From: Sphingomonas sp. MA1305
GTDB lineage: Bacteria > Pseudomonadota > Alphaproteobacteria > Sphingomonadales > Sphingomonadaceae
Assembly: GCF_016107325.1 (NCBI RefSeq)
Contig: NZ_RCVT01000001.1
Coordinates: 1,240,001-1,304,000, forward strand
Length of the DNA: 64,000 nt
Direction of reading: 5' to 3'
Shown piece after piece: positions 1 through 8,086 of the stretch; the first letter of the stretch is position 1; the number at the start of each line of letters is the position of its first letter. The translations under genes and the position numbers were made by a program. The notes below the pieces were generated by a model, which saw only the letters and a program-made list of their open reading frames with translations, did no database searches and was not told the DNA's origin.

Positions 1-100
1 GGCCGAGGATGGCGCGGAGGCGGATCGGCGATGCGATTCCGAACGAGGATCGCGCCTTAAGAAAGGCAGGCGTAGCGGACCGGCGCGGCAAGGCCATCAT
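1..100 (-). CDS. N-terminal end of an unidentified protein, cut by the left edge
   Basis: A reading frame starts on the minus strand at 100 (or at the next ATG, 97) and stays open for 33 codons to the window edge. A strong Shine-Dalgarno GAGGAG at 106-111 lies 5 bases before the first ATG. The visible residues (MMALPRRSATPAFLKARSSF and onward) are basic and then moderately hydrophobic, and I do not recognise the family. The ribosome site is the main support. It would be transcribed away from the SDR gene at 257-1159, although both are on the minus strand. Confidence 0.4.
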   Translation of the reverse strand, partial: MMALPRRSATPAFLKARSSFGIASPIRLRAILG

Positions 101-256
101 CTCATCTCCTCAGCGATCATCGCCAGCGGCGATACAGCTGCCGAGATCGATAGGCGATCCCCCGAACCCCTTATCCGGTCAGCAGAACGCGGCCTGCGGA
201 TCGGCGCATGAAGGGCGGAGTCGCCGGCGGCGGGCCCCGCCCTCCACCAGCCGCGG

Positions 257-1159
257 TCAGGCCGGCGCTATGGCGTCATAGTCCATCGCCGCCAGGTCGG
301 TGAGCAGGTCGGGGCCGGTCGGCTCCCAACCCAACCGCGCGCGCGTCCAGTCGTTCGACGCGATCATGTCGAGCGCCGCGAAGGGGGCCATCCAACCGAA
401 ATATCGCTCGACCTCGTCGGCGGAGATCGCACGGACCGGCAGCCCGCTCCCCTGTCCGATCGCCTCGGCGATCGCGCGCGCGGTAACGCCGTCTTCGGCG
501 GAGGCGTGATAGCGTGCACCCGGTTCGCCCCGTTCGAGCGCGAGACGATAGAGCCTGGCGACGTCGCTGACGTGCGCCGCCGCCCAGCGCGATGTTCCCG
601 CGCCGACATAGGCGATCGCGTTGGCACGCTTGGCCTCGGCGATCAACGGGGTAATCAAGCCGGCCCTCGTGGTGTCATGCACCTGCGGCAGGCGGATCGT
701 GCGCACGTCGATGCGCCGCGCGGTCAGCGCCGCGCCGGCGAGTTCGGTGGCGATACGGGGATTGGGGTGGCGGGGGTTGAGCACGTCCTCGGTGGCCAGG
801 CCGCCGCGCAATGGCGTGCCGATCCCGACCCCCGACGTGATCAGCAATGGCTTGTGGGTTCCGGCCAAGGCCTCGCCCATCGCGGCGATGTTGCGCTCGT
901 CCTTGCGGGTATTGTCGACGAAGGTCGCGAAATTGTGGTCGAACGCACAATGGATCACCGCATCGGCCACTGCCGCGCCGCTGGCGAGGGTCGCGGGCTC
1001 ATCGAGGTTGCCGCGATGCACCTCCACCCCTGCCGCTTCGAGCTGACGCGCGCCGGCGTCCGAACGGGTCAGGCCGAGCACCCGATGACCGGAGGCGAGC
1101 AGTTCGGGGATGACGTGCGAGCCGATGAAGCCGGTCGCCCCGGTCAGGAACACGCGCAT
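257..1159 (-). CDS. Atypical NAD(P)-dependent SDR / epimerase-like oxidoreductase
   Basis: This 300-residue protein is an extended-SDR-type dehydrogenase, probably cytosolic. The N-terminus carries the Rossmann motif GATGFIGSH (residues 7-15). The usual catalytic YxxxK is not visible: the expected place reads NPRHPNPRIATE. That fits the atypical SDR branch related to epimerases and NmrA-like proteins, so redox activity is uncertain. The start is supported by TGAGGAG about 9 bases before the ATG. It is divergent from the XRE regulator at 1256 across a 96-base gap containing a palindrome, so that regulator probably controls it. The substrate is unknown. Confidence 0.9.
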   Translation of the reverse strand: MRVFLTGATGFIGSHVIPELLASGHRVLGLTRSDAGARQLEAAGVEVHRGNLDEPATLASGAAVADAVIHCAFDHNFATFVDNTRKDERNIAAMGEALAGTHKPLLITSGVGIGTPLRGGLATEDVLNPRHPNPRIATELAGAALTARRIDVRTIRLPQVHDTTRAGLITPLIAEAKRANAIAYVGAGTSRWAAAHVSDVARLYRLALERGEPGARYHASAEDGVTARAIAEAIGQGSGLPVRAISADEVERYFGWMAPFAALDMIASNDWTRARLGWEPTGPDLLTDLAAMDYDAIAPA

Positions 1160-1211
1160 GGATCAGTCTCCTCAATGACGAGAGACCATGTCGCAGCGGT
1201 CTTAAACCTGT

Positions 1212-1239
1212 TAAAGTAGTGACTTTATCCTAGTATAAT
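1212..1239 (+). promoter_or_regulatory. Operator-like inverted repeat and -10 box between the divergent SDR and regulator genes
   Basis: TAAAGT (1212-1217) and ACTTTA (1222-1227) form a perfect 6-base inverted repeat separated by AGTG. A perfect -10 hexamer TATAAT follows at 1234-1239, about 17 bases before the regulator ATG. The repeat covers the -35/spacer region of that promoter, which suggests autorepression by the XRE protein and control of the divergent SDR. This is inference from position and symmetry. Confidence 0.6.
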
Positions 1240-1255
1240 AGGCAACAGGATCATC

Positions 1256-2092
1256 ATGGCCAGCGACGTGTCCAATCCGCTTGGTAGCTATCTGCGCGAT
1301 CGTCGCACCCGTCTCGATCCCGCCGCCTTCGGCTTCGCGAGCGGGCGTCGTCGGACGCCCGGCCTGCGCCGCGAGGAGGTGGCAAGCCGCGCCAATATCA
1401 GCGCCACCTGGTATACCTGGCTCGAACAGGGCCGCGGCGGCGCACCGTCGGCCGACGTGCTCGACCGCATCGCCAAGGGGCTGATGCTGACCGAGCCGGA
1501 GCGCGAGCATCTCTATATGCTCGGTCTCGGCCGCCCGCCTGAGGCGCGATACCAGCCGGTCGACGGCGTCTCGCCGCGGTTGCAACGGGTGCTCGACAGC
1601 ATGCCGCTCAGCCCTGCGATCATCAAGACGGCGATGTGGGACGTGGTCGGGTGGAACCGCGCGGCGACGCTGCTGCTCACCGACTATGCCAAACTGCCGC
1701 CTGACGGGCGCAACATCCTCCGCCTGATGTTCGGCAACACCCAGCTTCGCGCCCGCAACGCCGATTGGGACAGCATCGCCCGCTTCGTCGTCGCCGCCTT
1801 TCGCGCCGACATGACCCGCGCCGGCGCGGCCGGCAGCGCCGCCGCCGCCGCGCTGGTCGCCGAGCTCAGCGCGCTCAGTCCCGATTTCGACCGGCTGTGG
1901 CGCGACAACGACGTCGTCGCGCATAACGAGGGTATCAAGCGCCTGCACCATCCCGCCGGCCCGCTGGCGATGGAGTTTTCCACCTTCACCGTCGAGGGCC
2001 GACCGGAACTGGGCATGATCGTCTACAATCCCGCGACGCCGGCGGATGCCGAGCGGCTGCGCCTGTTGCTGGACGGGCGCCAAGGGTCATGA
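1256..2092 (+). CDS. XRE-family regulator with MmyB-like ligand-binding domain
   Basis: This 278-residue DNA-binding protein has an N-terminal helix-turn-helix of the XRE type (about residues 10-75, with TPGLRREEVA and ISATWYTWLEQGR). A C-terminal PAS-like MmyB domain follows (about 105-275, with WDVVGWNRAA and NILRLMF). Members of this family usually sit next to an SDR or oxidoreductase gene and repress it, and the divergent SDR at 257-1159 fits. AGGA lies 5 bases upstream of the ATG, and a TATAAT box and inverted repeat lie in the promoter. The effector is unknown. Confidence 0.92.
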   Translation: MASDVSNPLGSYLRDRRTRLDPAAFGFASGRRRTPGLRREEVASRANISATWYTWLEQGRGGAPSADVLDRIAKGLMLTEPEREHLYMLGLGRPPEARYQPVDGVSPRLQRVLDSMPLSPAIIKTAMWDVVGWNRAATLLLTDYAKLPPDGRNILRLMFGNTQLRARNADWDSIARFVVAAFRADMTRAGAAGSAAAAALVAELSALSPDFDRLWRDNDVVAHNEGIKRLHHPAGPLAMEFSTFTVEGRPELGMIVYNPATPADAERLRLLLDGRQGS

Positions 2093-2157
2093 GCGTCGCG
2101 GGCGAGCCTCGGCTCGCGCGGTTGGATCGGACGTGACGGACGACGCCACCCGCCCGA

Positions 2158-3636
2158 TCACGCCGGCCTCTCACGCATCAAGGGCGCGTGGCGATCGACC
2201 AGTATGGCGCTCGCCGCGTTCAAGCCGACGATCTCGACCGATATGCCGTGGCGCCGCATCGTCGATGCGACCTCCTCGAGCGCGCCGACGGCGGTGATAT
2301 CCCACAGGTGCGCGTCGGTCAGGTCGATGCGGACGCGCTGCGCCGAGTCGCGCAGGTCGAAATGGTCGGCGAAGATTTCTGCACTGGCGAAGAAGATTTG
2401 GCCCGACACGGTGTAGATCCGAGTGTCGCTTGCCGCATCATAATCGATCGTGACCCGCATCATCCGGGTCACCTTGAAGGCGAAGAACACGCCGCTGAGC
2501 AGCACGCCGACCGCGACCCCAGCCGACAGATCGTGCGTCCCCACCGTCACTGCGACCGTCGCAAGCATGACCACACCCGACACCTTCGGATGGCGGGCGA
2601 GATCGCGCAGCGAATTCCAGGAAAAGGTGCTGATCGACACCATGATCATGATCGCCACCAGCGCCGCCACCGGCACCTGCGCGATCCAGGGGCGAAGCGG
2701 CACCATCACGATGAGCAGGAACACGCCGGCGACCAATGTCGACAGCCGGCCCCGGCCGCCATAGCGGACGTTGCCGACGGTCTGGCCGATCATCCCGCAA
2801 CCGGCGATGCCGCCGAACAGGCCCGCCGCGACATTGGCGAGCCCCAGCCCGGTACATTCCCGCGCCTTCGAACTGGTGGTTTCGGTGAGATCATCGACGA
2901 CACGTGCCGTCATCATCGATTCCAGCAACCCCACCGCGGCCATCGCCAGCGCATAGGGCGCGACGATCCGCAGCGTCGCGAGATCGAATGGGATCTGCGA
3001 TAGGTGCAGCGACGGCAGCGAGCTCGGCAGCCGGCCGAGATCACCGACCAGCCGCAACGGCATGGGGATCAGCATGCTGACGACGGTCAGCACCACGACG
3101 CAAACCAGCGGCGACGGTATCGCCGCGGTCAGCTTGGGAAGCAGATAGATGATCGCCAGTCCGAGCCCGATCATCGCATAGCTGTGCCAGCTCACGCCGA
3201 GCATCTGCGGCACCTGGGCCGAAAAGATCAGGATCGCCAAAGCGTTGACGAAACCGGTGCGCACCGAGCGCGAGACGAACCGCATCAGCACGTCGAGCTT
3301 CATCAGGCCGAAGACGATCTGGAACAGCCCGGCGAGGAGCGTGGCCGCCAGAAGATAGGGCAAGCCATGCGCATGGACGAGCGCGGCGGCGACCAGCGCG
3401 ACGGATCCGGCCGCACCGGAGATCATCGCCGGCCGGCCACCGAAGACGGCGATGACGATGCCGATCACGAAGGAGGCGAACAGGCCGACCTCCGGATCGA
3501 TGCCCGCGACAACGGAAAAGGCGATCACTTCCGGGATCAGGGCGAACGTCCCGACCATGCCGGCGAGGACGTCACGCCGGGCGGCGCGGGGATCGGCAAA
3601 CCATTCGGCGCGATAGTGCGAGATTGATAAGGTCAT
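2158..3636 (-). CDS. SulP-family anion transporter with STAS domain
   Basis: An inner-membrane SulP/SLC26-type permease of 492 residues. It starts MTLSISHYRAEW at 3636; the frame runs further upstream but that extension has no membrane or family character. The membrane domain (about residues 25-390) contains the family pattern DVLAGMVGTFALIPEVIAFS and the GxxG-rich AGCGMIGQTVGNV. A C-terminal cytoplasmic STAS domain (about 405-485, IRIDLTDAHLWDITAVGALE) completes it. Substrates in the family include sulfate, bicarbonate and dicarboxylates, and the sequence does not decide which applies here. It converges with the XRE regulator. Confidence 0.9.
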   Translation of the reverse strand: MTLSISHYRAEWFADPRAARRDVLAGMVGTFALIPEVIAFSVVAGIDPEVGLFASFVIGIVIAVFGGRPAMISGAAGSVALVAAALVHAHGLPYLLAATLLAGLFQIVFGLMKLDVLMRFVSRSVRTGFVNALAILIFSAQVPQMLGVSWHSYAMIGLGLAIIYLLPKLTAAIPSPLVCVVVLTVVSMLIPMPLRLVGDLGRLPSSLPSLHLSQIPFDLATLRIVAPYALAMAAVGLLESMMTARVVDDLTETTSSKARECTGLGLANVAAGLFGGIAGCGMIGQTVGNVRYGGRGRLSTLVAGVFLLIVMVPLRPWIAQVPVAALVAIMIMVSISTFSWNSLRDLARHPKVSGVVMLATVAVTVGTHDLSAGVAVGVLLSGVFFAFKVTRMMRVTIDYDAASDTRIYTVSGQIFFASAEIFADHFDLRDSAQRVRIDLTDAHLWDITAVGALEEVASTMRRHGISVEIVGLNAASAILVDRHAPLMRERPA

Positions 3637-3933
3637 GACAGGGTCCGCAATCACGGCATCCGTGTGCGCTATGGCGTTCGACGATCGGATGCAGATGCGT
3701 TGTCCGGCGGATCGGCGGCCGGAATAGCCACCCGGGGTTTCACCGGGTCCAGGCGGTTGCCGTCCGCTAGCGCCGCAATGCCTCCGGCGCAAGCCGTGAC
3801 GCGACGCGGTCGCGGCTTCGGCGGATCGCGGCTCGGGCCAGATCCATCGCGACGCGGCCTTCGGTCAGGAACGTTGCCGTTTCCCTCGCGTATGTCCCTC
3901 GCGCGCCGAATGGGCGGCGCAAAAGGAGGATCC
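3637..3933. other. Intergenic stretch between SulP and a small exported protein
   Basis: About 300 bases holding the divergent promoters of the SulP gene and the small exported protein. ACCCGG (3730-3735) and CCGGGT (3743-3748) form a small hairpin. A frame open from 3664 is an upstream extension of the small protein gene without family character. I see no other gene. Confidence 0.5.
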
Positions 3934-4173
3934 ATGACACTCAAGACGCTCTTCGTAGCCGCGGGCATGTTTGCCGCCAGCCTCGGTTTCACCGGCACGG
4001 CGGAGGCGCAACGCCATGGGCCGGGCCCCGATCGGTTCCACCACCGCGATGATCGCGGTCCCGATCGCTTCGATCGCCATCGCGGGCCCCGTGGGCGTCA
4101 TTACGCTTACGGACGTCACGACCGCTGCCGCATCGTCTATCGCCATCATCGTCGCATCCGCGTCTGCCGCTAA
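3934..4173 (+). CDS. Small exported His/Arg-rich protein, function unknown
   Basis: A 79-residue protein with a convincing signal peptide (MTLKTLFVAAGMFAASLGF, cleavage probably after TAEA). The mature chain of about 54 residues is very rich in Arg, His and Asp (RFHHRDDRGPDRFDRHR) and ends in two Cys spaced by a basic stretch (CRIVYRHHRRIRVCR). The start is fixed by a strong AAAAGGAGG 5 bases before the ATG. The mature part is probably periplasmic. The composition could bind metal or acidic polymers, but no function is known to me. A GC hairpin follows the stop. Confidence 0.75.
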   Translation: MTLKTLFVAAGMFAASLGFTGTAEAQRHGPGPDRFHHRDDRGPDRFDRHRGPRGRHYAYGRHDRCRIVYRHHRRIRVCR

Positions 4174-4181
4174 GCTTCGTC

Positions 4182-4211
4182 GCCGCCCGCCGCTAGGTAA
4201 TGGCGGGCGGC
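4182..4211 (+). terminator. GC-rich hairpin after the small exported protein
   Basis: GCCGCCCGCC (4182-4191) pairs perfectly with GGCGGGCGGC (4202-4211) around a 10-base loop, 9 bases after the stop of the small His-rich gene. No clear U-tract follows, so termination is likely but not certain. Confidence 0.5.
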
Positions 4212-4384
4212 AGTTCCCAGCCAGCTGATGATAGGCGGGTCAAAACAACGCCGATCACCGCACGCACAACACTGCCCATCGCAGGATTGGCGCTTCTAAC
4301 GACTACGCTCACGCGGCGTAAACCTTTGCAAAGCCATCGCTTGATCGTCACCGCCGCAGTATCGGCATCGCAGAGAGACGAACA

Positions 4385-4522
4385 ATGGCCTTCTACCTCA
4401 CCATGTCCGCCTTTATCGCCGCGAACCTCCTCGTCATCGGGTTCGAACTGCGGATGGGCCCGCAACGCCATGGCCGGGCGCTGGCCCTCGCCCCCGCCCG
4501 AGGCATGGGCGCGCGCCGCTAA
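4385..4522 (+). CDS. Possible 45-residue single-pass membrane protein
   Basis: A short frame encodes MAFYLTMSAFIAANLLVIGF (one hydrophobic segment, residues 1-20) followed by a basic, Pro/Ala-rich tail ending GARR. A weak purine-rich ribosome site (AGAGAGACG) lies a few bases upstream. The lone hydrophobic helix with a positive tail is typical of small inner-membrane proteins. There is no homology evidence, so it may be spurious. It stands alone between the exported protein and the gene at 4685. Confidence 0.4.
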   Translation: MAFYLTMSAFIAANLLVIGFELRMGPQRHGRALALAPARGMGARR

Positions 4523-4684
4523 CCAGGGCGCCGCTTCCACTGCGACATCATAAGTGACGCGGCATAAACCTCGCGCATGGAGGGAATCATGACGTTCTCT
4601 CTAGATCACGCCCCTGGCACGCCCGGGCAATAAACCCTGCCGTCACCCCTCCCACGTTCGACCGGGCCGCGCTATGGCGCGACC

Positions 4685-4939
4685 ATGGCGAGGAAGAAGC
4701 GCTATCTGACCGCGACCATGGCGGACGGCTATGTGAAGACGATCGGTCCGACCGCCGCGCCCTTCACCCATTATTGGCGGATCGTCGCCTATCTGCAGAA
4801 CGGCAAGACCGAGGTGTTCTGGGGTCATGCCGTGTCGGCGAAGGAAGCTGCAGGCAAACGGGCGCTGACCGAGCAGGCCGCCCGCAGATACGGCTGGCAG
4901 CGCTTCGATTTTGAGGTCGTCGCGCTGACCGAACATTGA
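4685..4939 (+). CDS. Small hypothetical protein (84 residues)
   Basis: An 84-residue soluble-looking protein with no signal peptide or membrane segment. It is rich in aromatic residues (THYWRIVAYLQNGKTEVFWG, then RRYGWQRFDFEVVAL) with a helix-forming AKEAAGKRALTEQAARR between them, suggesting a compact alpha/beta fold. Codon use (G/C in third positions) looks like the real neighbours, which supports coding. I do not recognise the family. It converges with the SDR at 4990-5889. Confidence 0.55.
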   Translation: MARKKRYLTATMADGYVKTIGPTAAPFTHYWRIVAYLQNGKTEVFWGHAVSAKEAAGKRALTEQAARRYGWQRFDFEVVALTEH

Positions 4940-4989
4940 GGCGGCGGCCGCGGACCTGCGGGCCGAAGTCCGACGGCCGTGCTGGGCGC

Positions 4990-5889
4990 TCAGGCCGATA
5001 GTCTCGCAACCGGCTCCGCATCGCGCTGCGCAGCAGCGACCTCCCGCTCGGCCTGGAAGAAGCCATAGGGCGGCACGAAGGCGCCAGCGCGTTCGGTGAT
5101 CGTCGGCCAGTGCCGGACCACCTGAACGTCCGCGTCGGCGTCATGCCCGACATAGGCACCCTGCGTCAGCGTCACCTCGGCCACGGCGAAATGGCCGGCG
5201 CCGGCGCACAGGATCGTGCGCGTCAGTGCGTCGTCCCCGACCAGCCGCAACAGTCCCGGCGATACGCGGTCGGGCGCCAGCATGCGCAGGCTTTCCTCAT
5301 CGAGCACCCCCTCGGTCATCTGCGTCGCGGCCGTCGGAGCGAGGCAATTGACGCGAATGCCGTATTTCTCGCCTTCGATGCTCAGCGTCTGCATCAGACC
5401 GACCAGCGCCATCTTGGCGGCGCCGTAGTTCGCCTGGCCGAAATTGCCGTAGAGTCCCGAGGAGGAGGTGGTCATGACGATCCGCCCGTAGCGGCGGCTC
5501 CGCATCGGCTCCCACACTGCCTTGGTACAGATCGCGGCCCCCATCAGGTGAACGTCGACCACTGTCCGGAAATCGGCCATCGTCATCTTGGCGAAGCTCT
5601 TGTCGCGCAGGATGCCGGCGTTGTTGATCAGAATGTCGACCGATCCCCATCGCGCGAGAGCCGTGTCGACCATGGCGGCAACCGCCTGTTCGTCGGTGAC
5701 CGACCCGATCGCGGCGATCGCCGTGCCGCCGCCCGCGCGGATCTCGTCCACCACCGCGGCAGCCGCCTGTTCGGACAGGTCGTTGACGACCAGCTGCGCG
5801 CCCTTGCTGGCCAGGTAGAGCGCATGGGCGCGCCCCAAGCCGCCGCCCGCTCCGGTCACGATCGCGACCCGCCTGTCCAGTGCCATCAT
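4990..5889 (-). CDS. Short-chain dehydrogenase, hydroxyacyl-CoA/hydroxysteroid type
   Basis: A classical SDR of 299 residues: TGAGGGLGR (residues 12-20) binds the nucleotide, NNAG is at 89-92, and catalytic Y155/K159 lie in YGAAK with the Ser at about 143. The pattern resembles the (3R)-hydroxyacyl-CoA dehydrogenase domain of peroxisomal-type multifunctional enzymes and related SDRs. The C-terminus is longer than a minimal SDR. GGAGGAG precedes the ATG pair (5889/5886). The TetR gene lies just upstream on the same strand, with a palindrome between them. It probably oxidises a hydroxyl intermediate in the pathway encoded by this cluster. Confidence 0.9.
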   Translation of the reverse strand: MMALDRRVAIVTGAGGGLGRAHALYLASKGAQLVVNDLSEQAAAAVVDEIRAGGGTAIAAIGSVTDEQAVAAMVDTALARWGSVDILINNAGILRDKSFAKMTMADFRTVVDVHLMGAAICTKAVWEPMRSRRYGRIVMTTSSSGLYGNFGQANYGAAKMALVGLMQTLSIEGEKYGIRVNCLAPTAATQMTEGVLDEESLRMLAPDRVSPGLLRLVGDDALTRTILCAGAGHFAVAEVTLTQGAYVGHDADADVQVVRHWPTITERAGAFVPPYGFFQAEREVAAAQRDAEPVARLSA

Positions 5890-5908
5890 CCTGCTCCTCC
5901 ATTATTAC

Positions 5909-5930
5909 GTTCACTCTGGTGATAGCGAAC
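5909..5930. promoter_or_regulatory. Imperfect palindrome between tetR-type gene and SDR
   Basis: A 22-base imperfect palindrome with outer arms GTTC and GAAC (7 of 11 pairs match) lies in the 61-base gap before the SDR. It includes a TTCAC half resembling the left arm of the palindrome at 13712-13731. It may be an additional operator of the adjacent TetR protein. The resemblance is only partial. Confidence 0.3.
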
Positions 5931-5950
5931 ATGGTGGCAAGTGCAAGCCG

Positions 5951-6634
5951 CTAGCGCGATTGCCCCGAACAGATCGCCTGGAACCCAGCGGCCATGAACG
6001 TCGCCATCACTTCCTTGACCGCGGCGAAGTCGTCGGACTGGCACAAGCCGCCGGACAATTTGTCGATGCGGCCGGTCCGCGCGAGCGTCAGCATCAGCGC
6101 GCCGGTGACGAAATGATAGCCCCAGAAGATCCGGTCCTCCGGACAGTCGGGCATCGCCTGCTTGAGCAAGGCGATGAGCCGCAGCACGACGGGGTCGAAA
6201 TGCTCGTCCATCAGCTCCGCCCCCCATTCGGGCGTGTTGGCAACCTGCGCGCCGAGCTTGGCGTAATTCTTCCAGCCTTCGCCGCCCTCGATATAAAGGT
6301 CGAGGTCGGTGTCGAGGAACGCCCGCAGCGCGCCCTCCACGGTCGGTCGGCCGTTGCTGGCTTCGGCATAGGCGTCGAGCGCCTGCATCCGCCGGTCCGC
6401 CGTGACCGCCGCGCGACGCGTAAAGACGGCGTCGAACAGCGCCTTCTTGTCGGTGAAATAATAGTTGAGGAGCGTGTGGTGGACACCGACCTGCTTGGCG
6501 ACGTCCTTCAACGTGACGCCGTGGAGGCCGTGTTTCGAGAACAGCTCCTCCGCCGCGTCGTAGATCTGCTCCATCGTCTCGGCGCGCTGTTCAGCCTTGC
6601 GAGAGCGGCGGGCGGGTTTTTCGGTCTGGCTCAC
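5951..6634 (-). CDS. TetR/AcrR-family transcriptional regulator
   Basis: A 227-residue TetR-type protein. The N-terminal helix-turn-helix (about residues 18-66) reads AEELFSKHGLHGVTLKDVAK and then HHTLLNYYFTDKKALFDAVF, a standard TetR signature. The rest is the helical ligand-binding and dimerisation domain, including a WKNYAKLGAQVANTPEW segment. It is divergent from the MFS gene and precedes the SDR on the same strand. Palindromes at 6691-6708 and 13712-13731 are candidate operators. The ligand is probably the compound handled by the surrounding enzymes, or its CoA ester. Confidence 0.93.
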   Translation of the reverse strand: MSQTEKPARRSRKAEQRAETMEQIYDAAEELFSKHGLHGVTLKDVAKQVGVHHTLLNYYFTDKKALFDAVFTRRAAVTADRRMQALDAYAEASNGRPTVEGALRAFLDTDLDLYIEGGEGWKNYAKLGAQVANTPEWGAELMDEHFDPVVLRLIALLKQAMPDCPEDRIFWGYHFVTGALMLTLARTGRIDKLSGGLCQSDDFAAVKEVMATFMAAGFQAICSGQSR

Positions 6635-6690
6635 GCCCCTTCCCTCCGGCGTTCACCCGACGGCGTCAAGCAGGCTTCAGCCGACAATTT

Positions 6691-6719
6691 ACTCTCACGC
6701 GAGTGAGTGTCCATTGACA
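6691..6719 (+). promoter_or_regulatory. Candidate TetR operator next to a consensus -35 box
   Basis: ACTCTCACGCGAGTGAGT (6691-6708) is a palindrome with 7 of 9 matching pairs, followed 5 bases later by a perfect -35 hexamer TTGACA (6714-6719) directed at the MFS gene. It lies in the divergent gap between the TetR gene and the MFS gene. The same arrangement, palindrome then TTGACA, precedes the TonB receptor at 13705-13731. The -10 is weak (CATCCT near 6737), which would suit a regulated promoter. Confidence 0.6.
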
Positions 6720-6778
6720 CTCCGAAGACCCTGCCCCATCCTGCCGGCATAATCCACGCGACATGGCGGGAGAGGAAC

Positions 6779-8086
6779 ATGGCACTCGCAGGCAGCGCGG
6801 CGACGGGACGGCCGCATGCGTCTTCGACCACGGCGACGCCCCGTCGGCCGGCTATCGTGCTCGCAATGCTCACCTTCGTCTATGTGCTGAACTTCCTCGA
6901 CCGGCAGCTGCTCGGCATTCTCGCCAAGCCGATCCAGGACAGCCTGCACATCAGCGATGGCCAGCTGGGCCTGATCGGCGGCCTGTACTTCGCGATGTTC
7001 TATTGCTTCATCGCCATTCCCGTGAGCTGGTTGGCGGATCGGACCAGCCGGGTCGGCGTCCTGACCTGCGCCTGCGCGATCTGGAGCGCGGCGACGATCG
7101 CCTGCGGCATGGCGCGCACTTACCCACAACTCGTCGCGGCGCGGATGGTGGTGGGCTTCGGCGAGGCGGGCGGCGTGCCGCCATCCTACGCCTTGATCAC
7201 CGACACCTTCGCCCCGGGGCGGCGCGGGGTCGCCTTTGGCATCTACAATCTCGGCCCGCCGATCGGCGCGGCGCTCGGCATCGCGCTCGGCGCCTCGATC
7301 GCGGCCGCCTATGACTGGCGCGACGCCTTCGTGGCAATCGGTCTCGCCGGCCTCGTCGCCGCCCTCGCGCTGCCCTGGATCGTCCCGGAGCCGATGCGCG
7401 GCGCATCCGATCCGGTCGCCGCCCCCGCCCAGGCCAAGGCGCCGTTCTGGCAGACGCTCGCCACCTTCTTCCGCAGCCCGGTGATGATGCTCGCCGCCCT
7501 CGGCAGCGGCGCGACGCAATTCGTCACCTACGGCCTCGGCAATTTCGCGGTGCTCTTCCTGATTCGTGAAAAGGGCATGACCCTGTCGGAGATCGCCATC
7601 TGGTATGCCGTCGCGATCGTCGTCGGCATGGGTGGCGGCATGATCGCCTCGGGCCGGATCATCGACCGTTTCTCGAAACGCTCGCGCCGGGTCTTCGCCA
7701 TCGCCCCGGCGATATCGCTGGCCATCGCCCTGCCCTTCTACGTGGCCTTCGTCTGGGCGCCGGGCTGGCCGCTCGCCTTGGCGCTGCTCACCATCGTGAT
7801 GTTCTTCAACTATTTCTATCTCTCCTGCTCCGTCACTTTGGTGCAGGAGGAAGCCGCGCCCAACCAGCGCGTGCTGGCCGGCGCGCTCTTGCTGCTGGTG
7901 ATGAACTTCATCGGGCTCGGGCTCGGGCCCACTTGGGTGGGGGCAGCCAGCGACCGGTTCGCAGCGGCCGGCACGGACAATCCGCTGCAGCTGTCGCTCT
8001 ACACCCTCGCCCCCTTCTACATCGTCGCCATCGCGCTGTTTCTGGCGCTGGCGCGCACGCTGCGCCGTCGGGAGTTTGCCGCATGA
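6779..8086 (+). CDS. Spinster-type MFS transporter
   Basis: A 435-residue major facilitator protein of the inner membrane with about 12 hydrophobic segments. The first is followed by the spinster-like FVYVLNFLDRQLLGILAKPI, and WLADRTSR is the loop 2-3 motif. I chose the ATG at 6779 because GGGAGAGG sits just before it; the longer GTG at 6707 would lie within the operator. It is probably the cytoplasmic-membrane carrier for the substrate whose receptor, esterase and ligase genes lie nearby. Its stop overlaps the esterase start by ATGA, so the two are translationally coupled. Confidence 0.9.
   Translation: MALAGSAATGRPHASSTTATPRRPAIVLAMLTFVYVLNFLDRQLLGILAKPIQDSLHISDGQLGLIGGLYFAMFYCFIAIPVSWLADRTSRVGVLTCACAIWSAATIACGMARTYPQLVAARMVVGFGEAGGVPPSYALITDTFAPGRRGVAFGIYNLGPPIGAALGIALGASIAAAYDWRDAFVAIGLAGLVAALALPWIVPEPMRGASDPVAAPAQAKAPFWQTLATFFRSPVMMLAALGSGATQFVTYGLGNFAVLFLIREKGMTLSEIAIWYAVAIVVGMGGGMIASGRIIDRFSKRSRRVFAIAPAISLAIALPFYVAFVWAPGWPLALALLTIVMFFNYFYLSCSVTLVQEEAAPNQRVLAGALLLLVMNFIGLGLGPTWVGAASDRFAAAGTDNPLQLSLYTLAPFYIVAIALFLALARTLRRREFAA

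Noticed and set aside
9..281. A 90-codon plus-strand frame at the left edge
   Set aside because: Arg/Pro-rich translation without a ribosome site, antisense to a better-supported minus-strand start at 100 and overlapping the SDR end.
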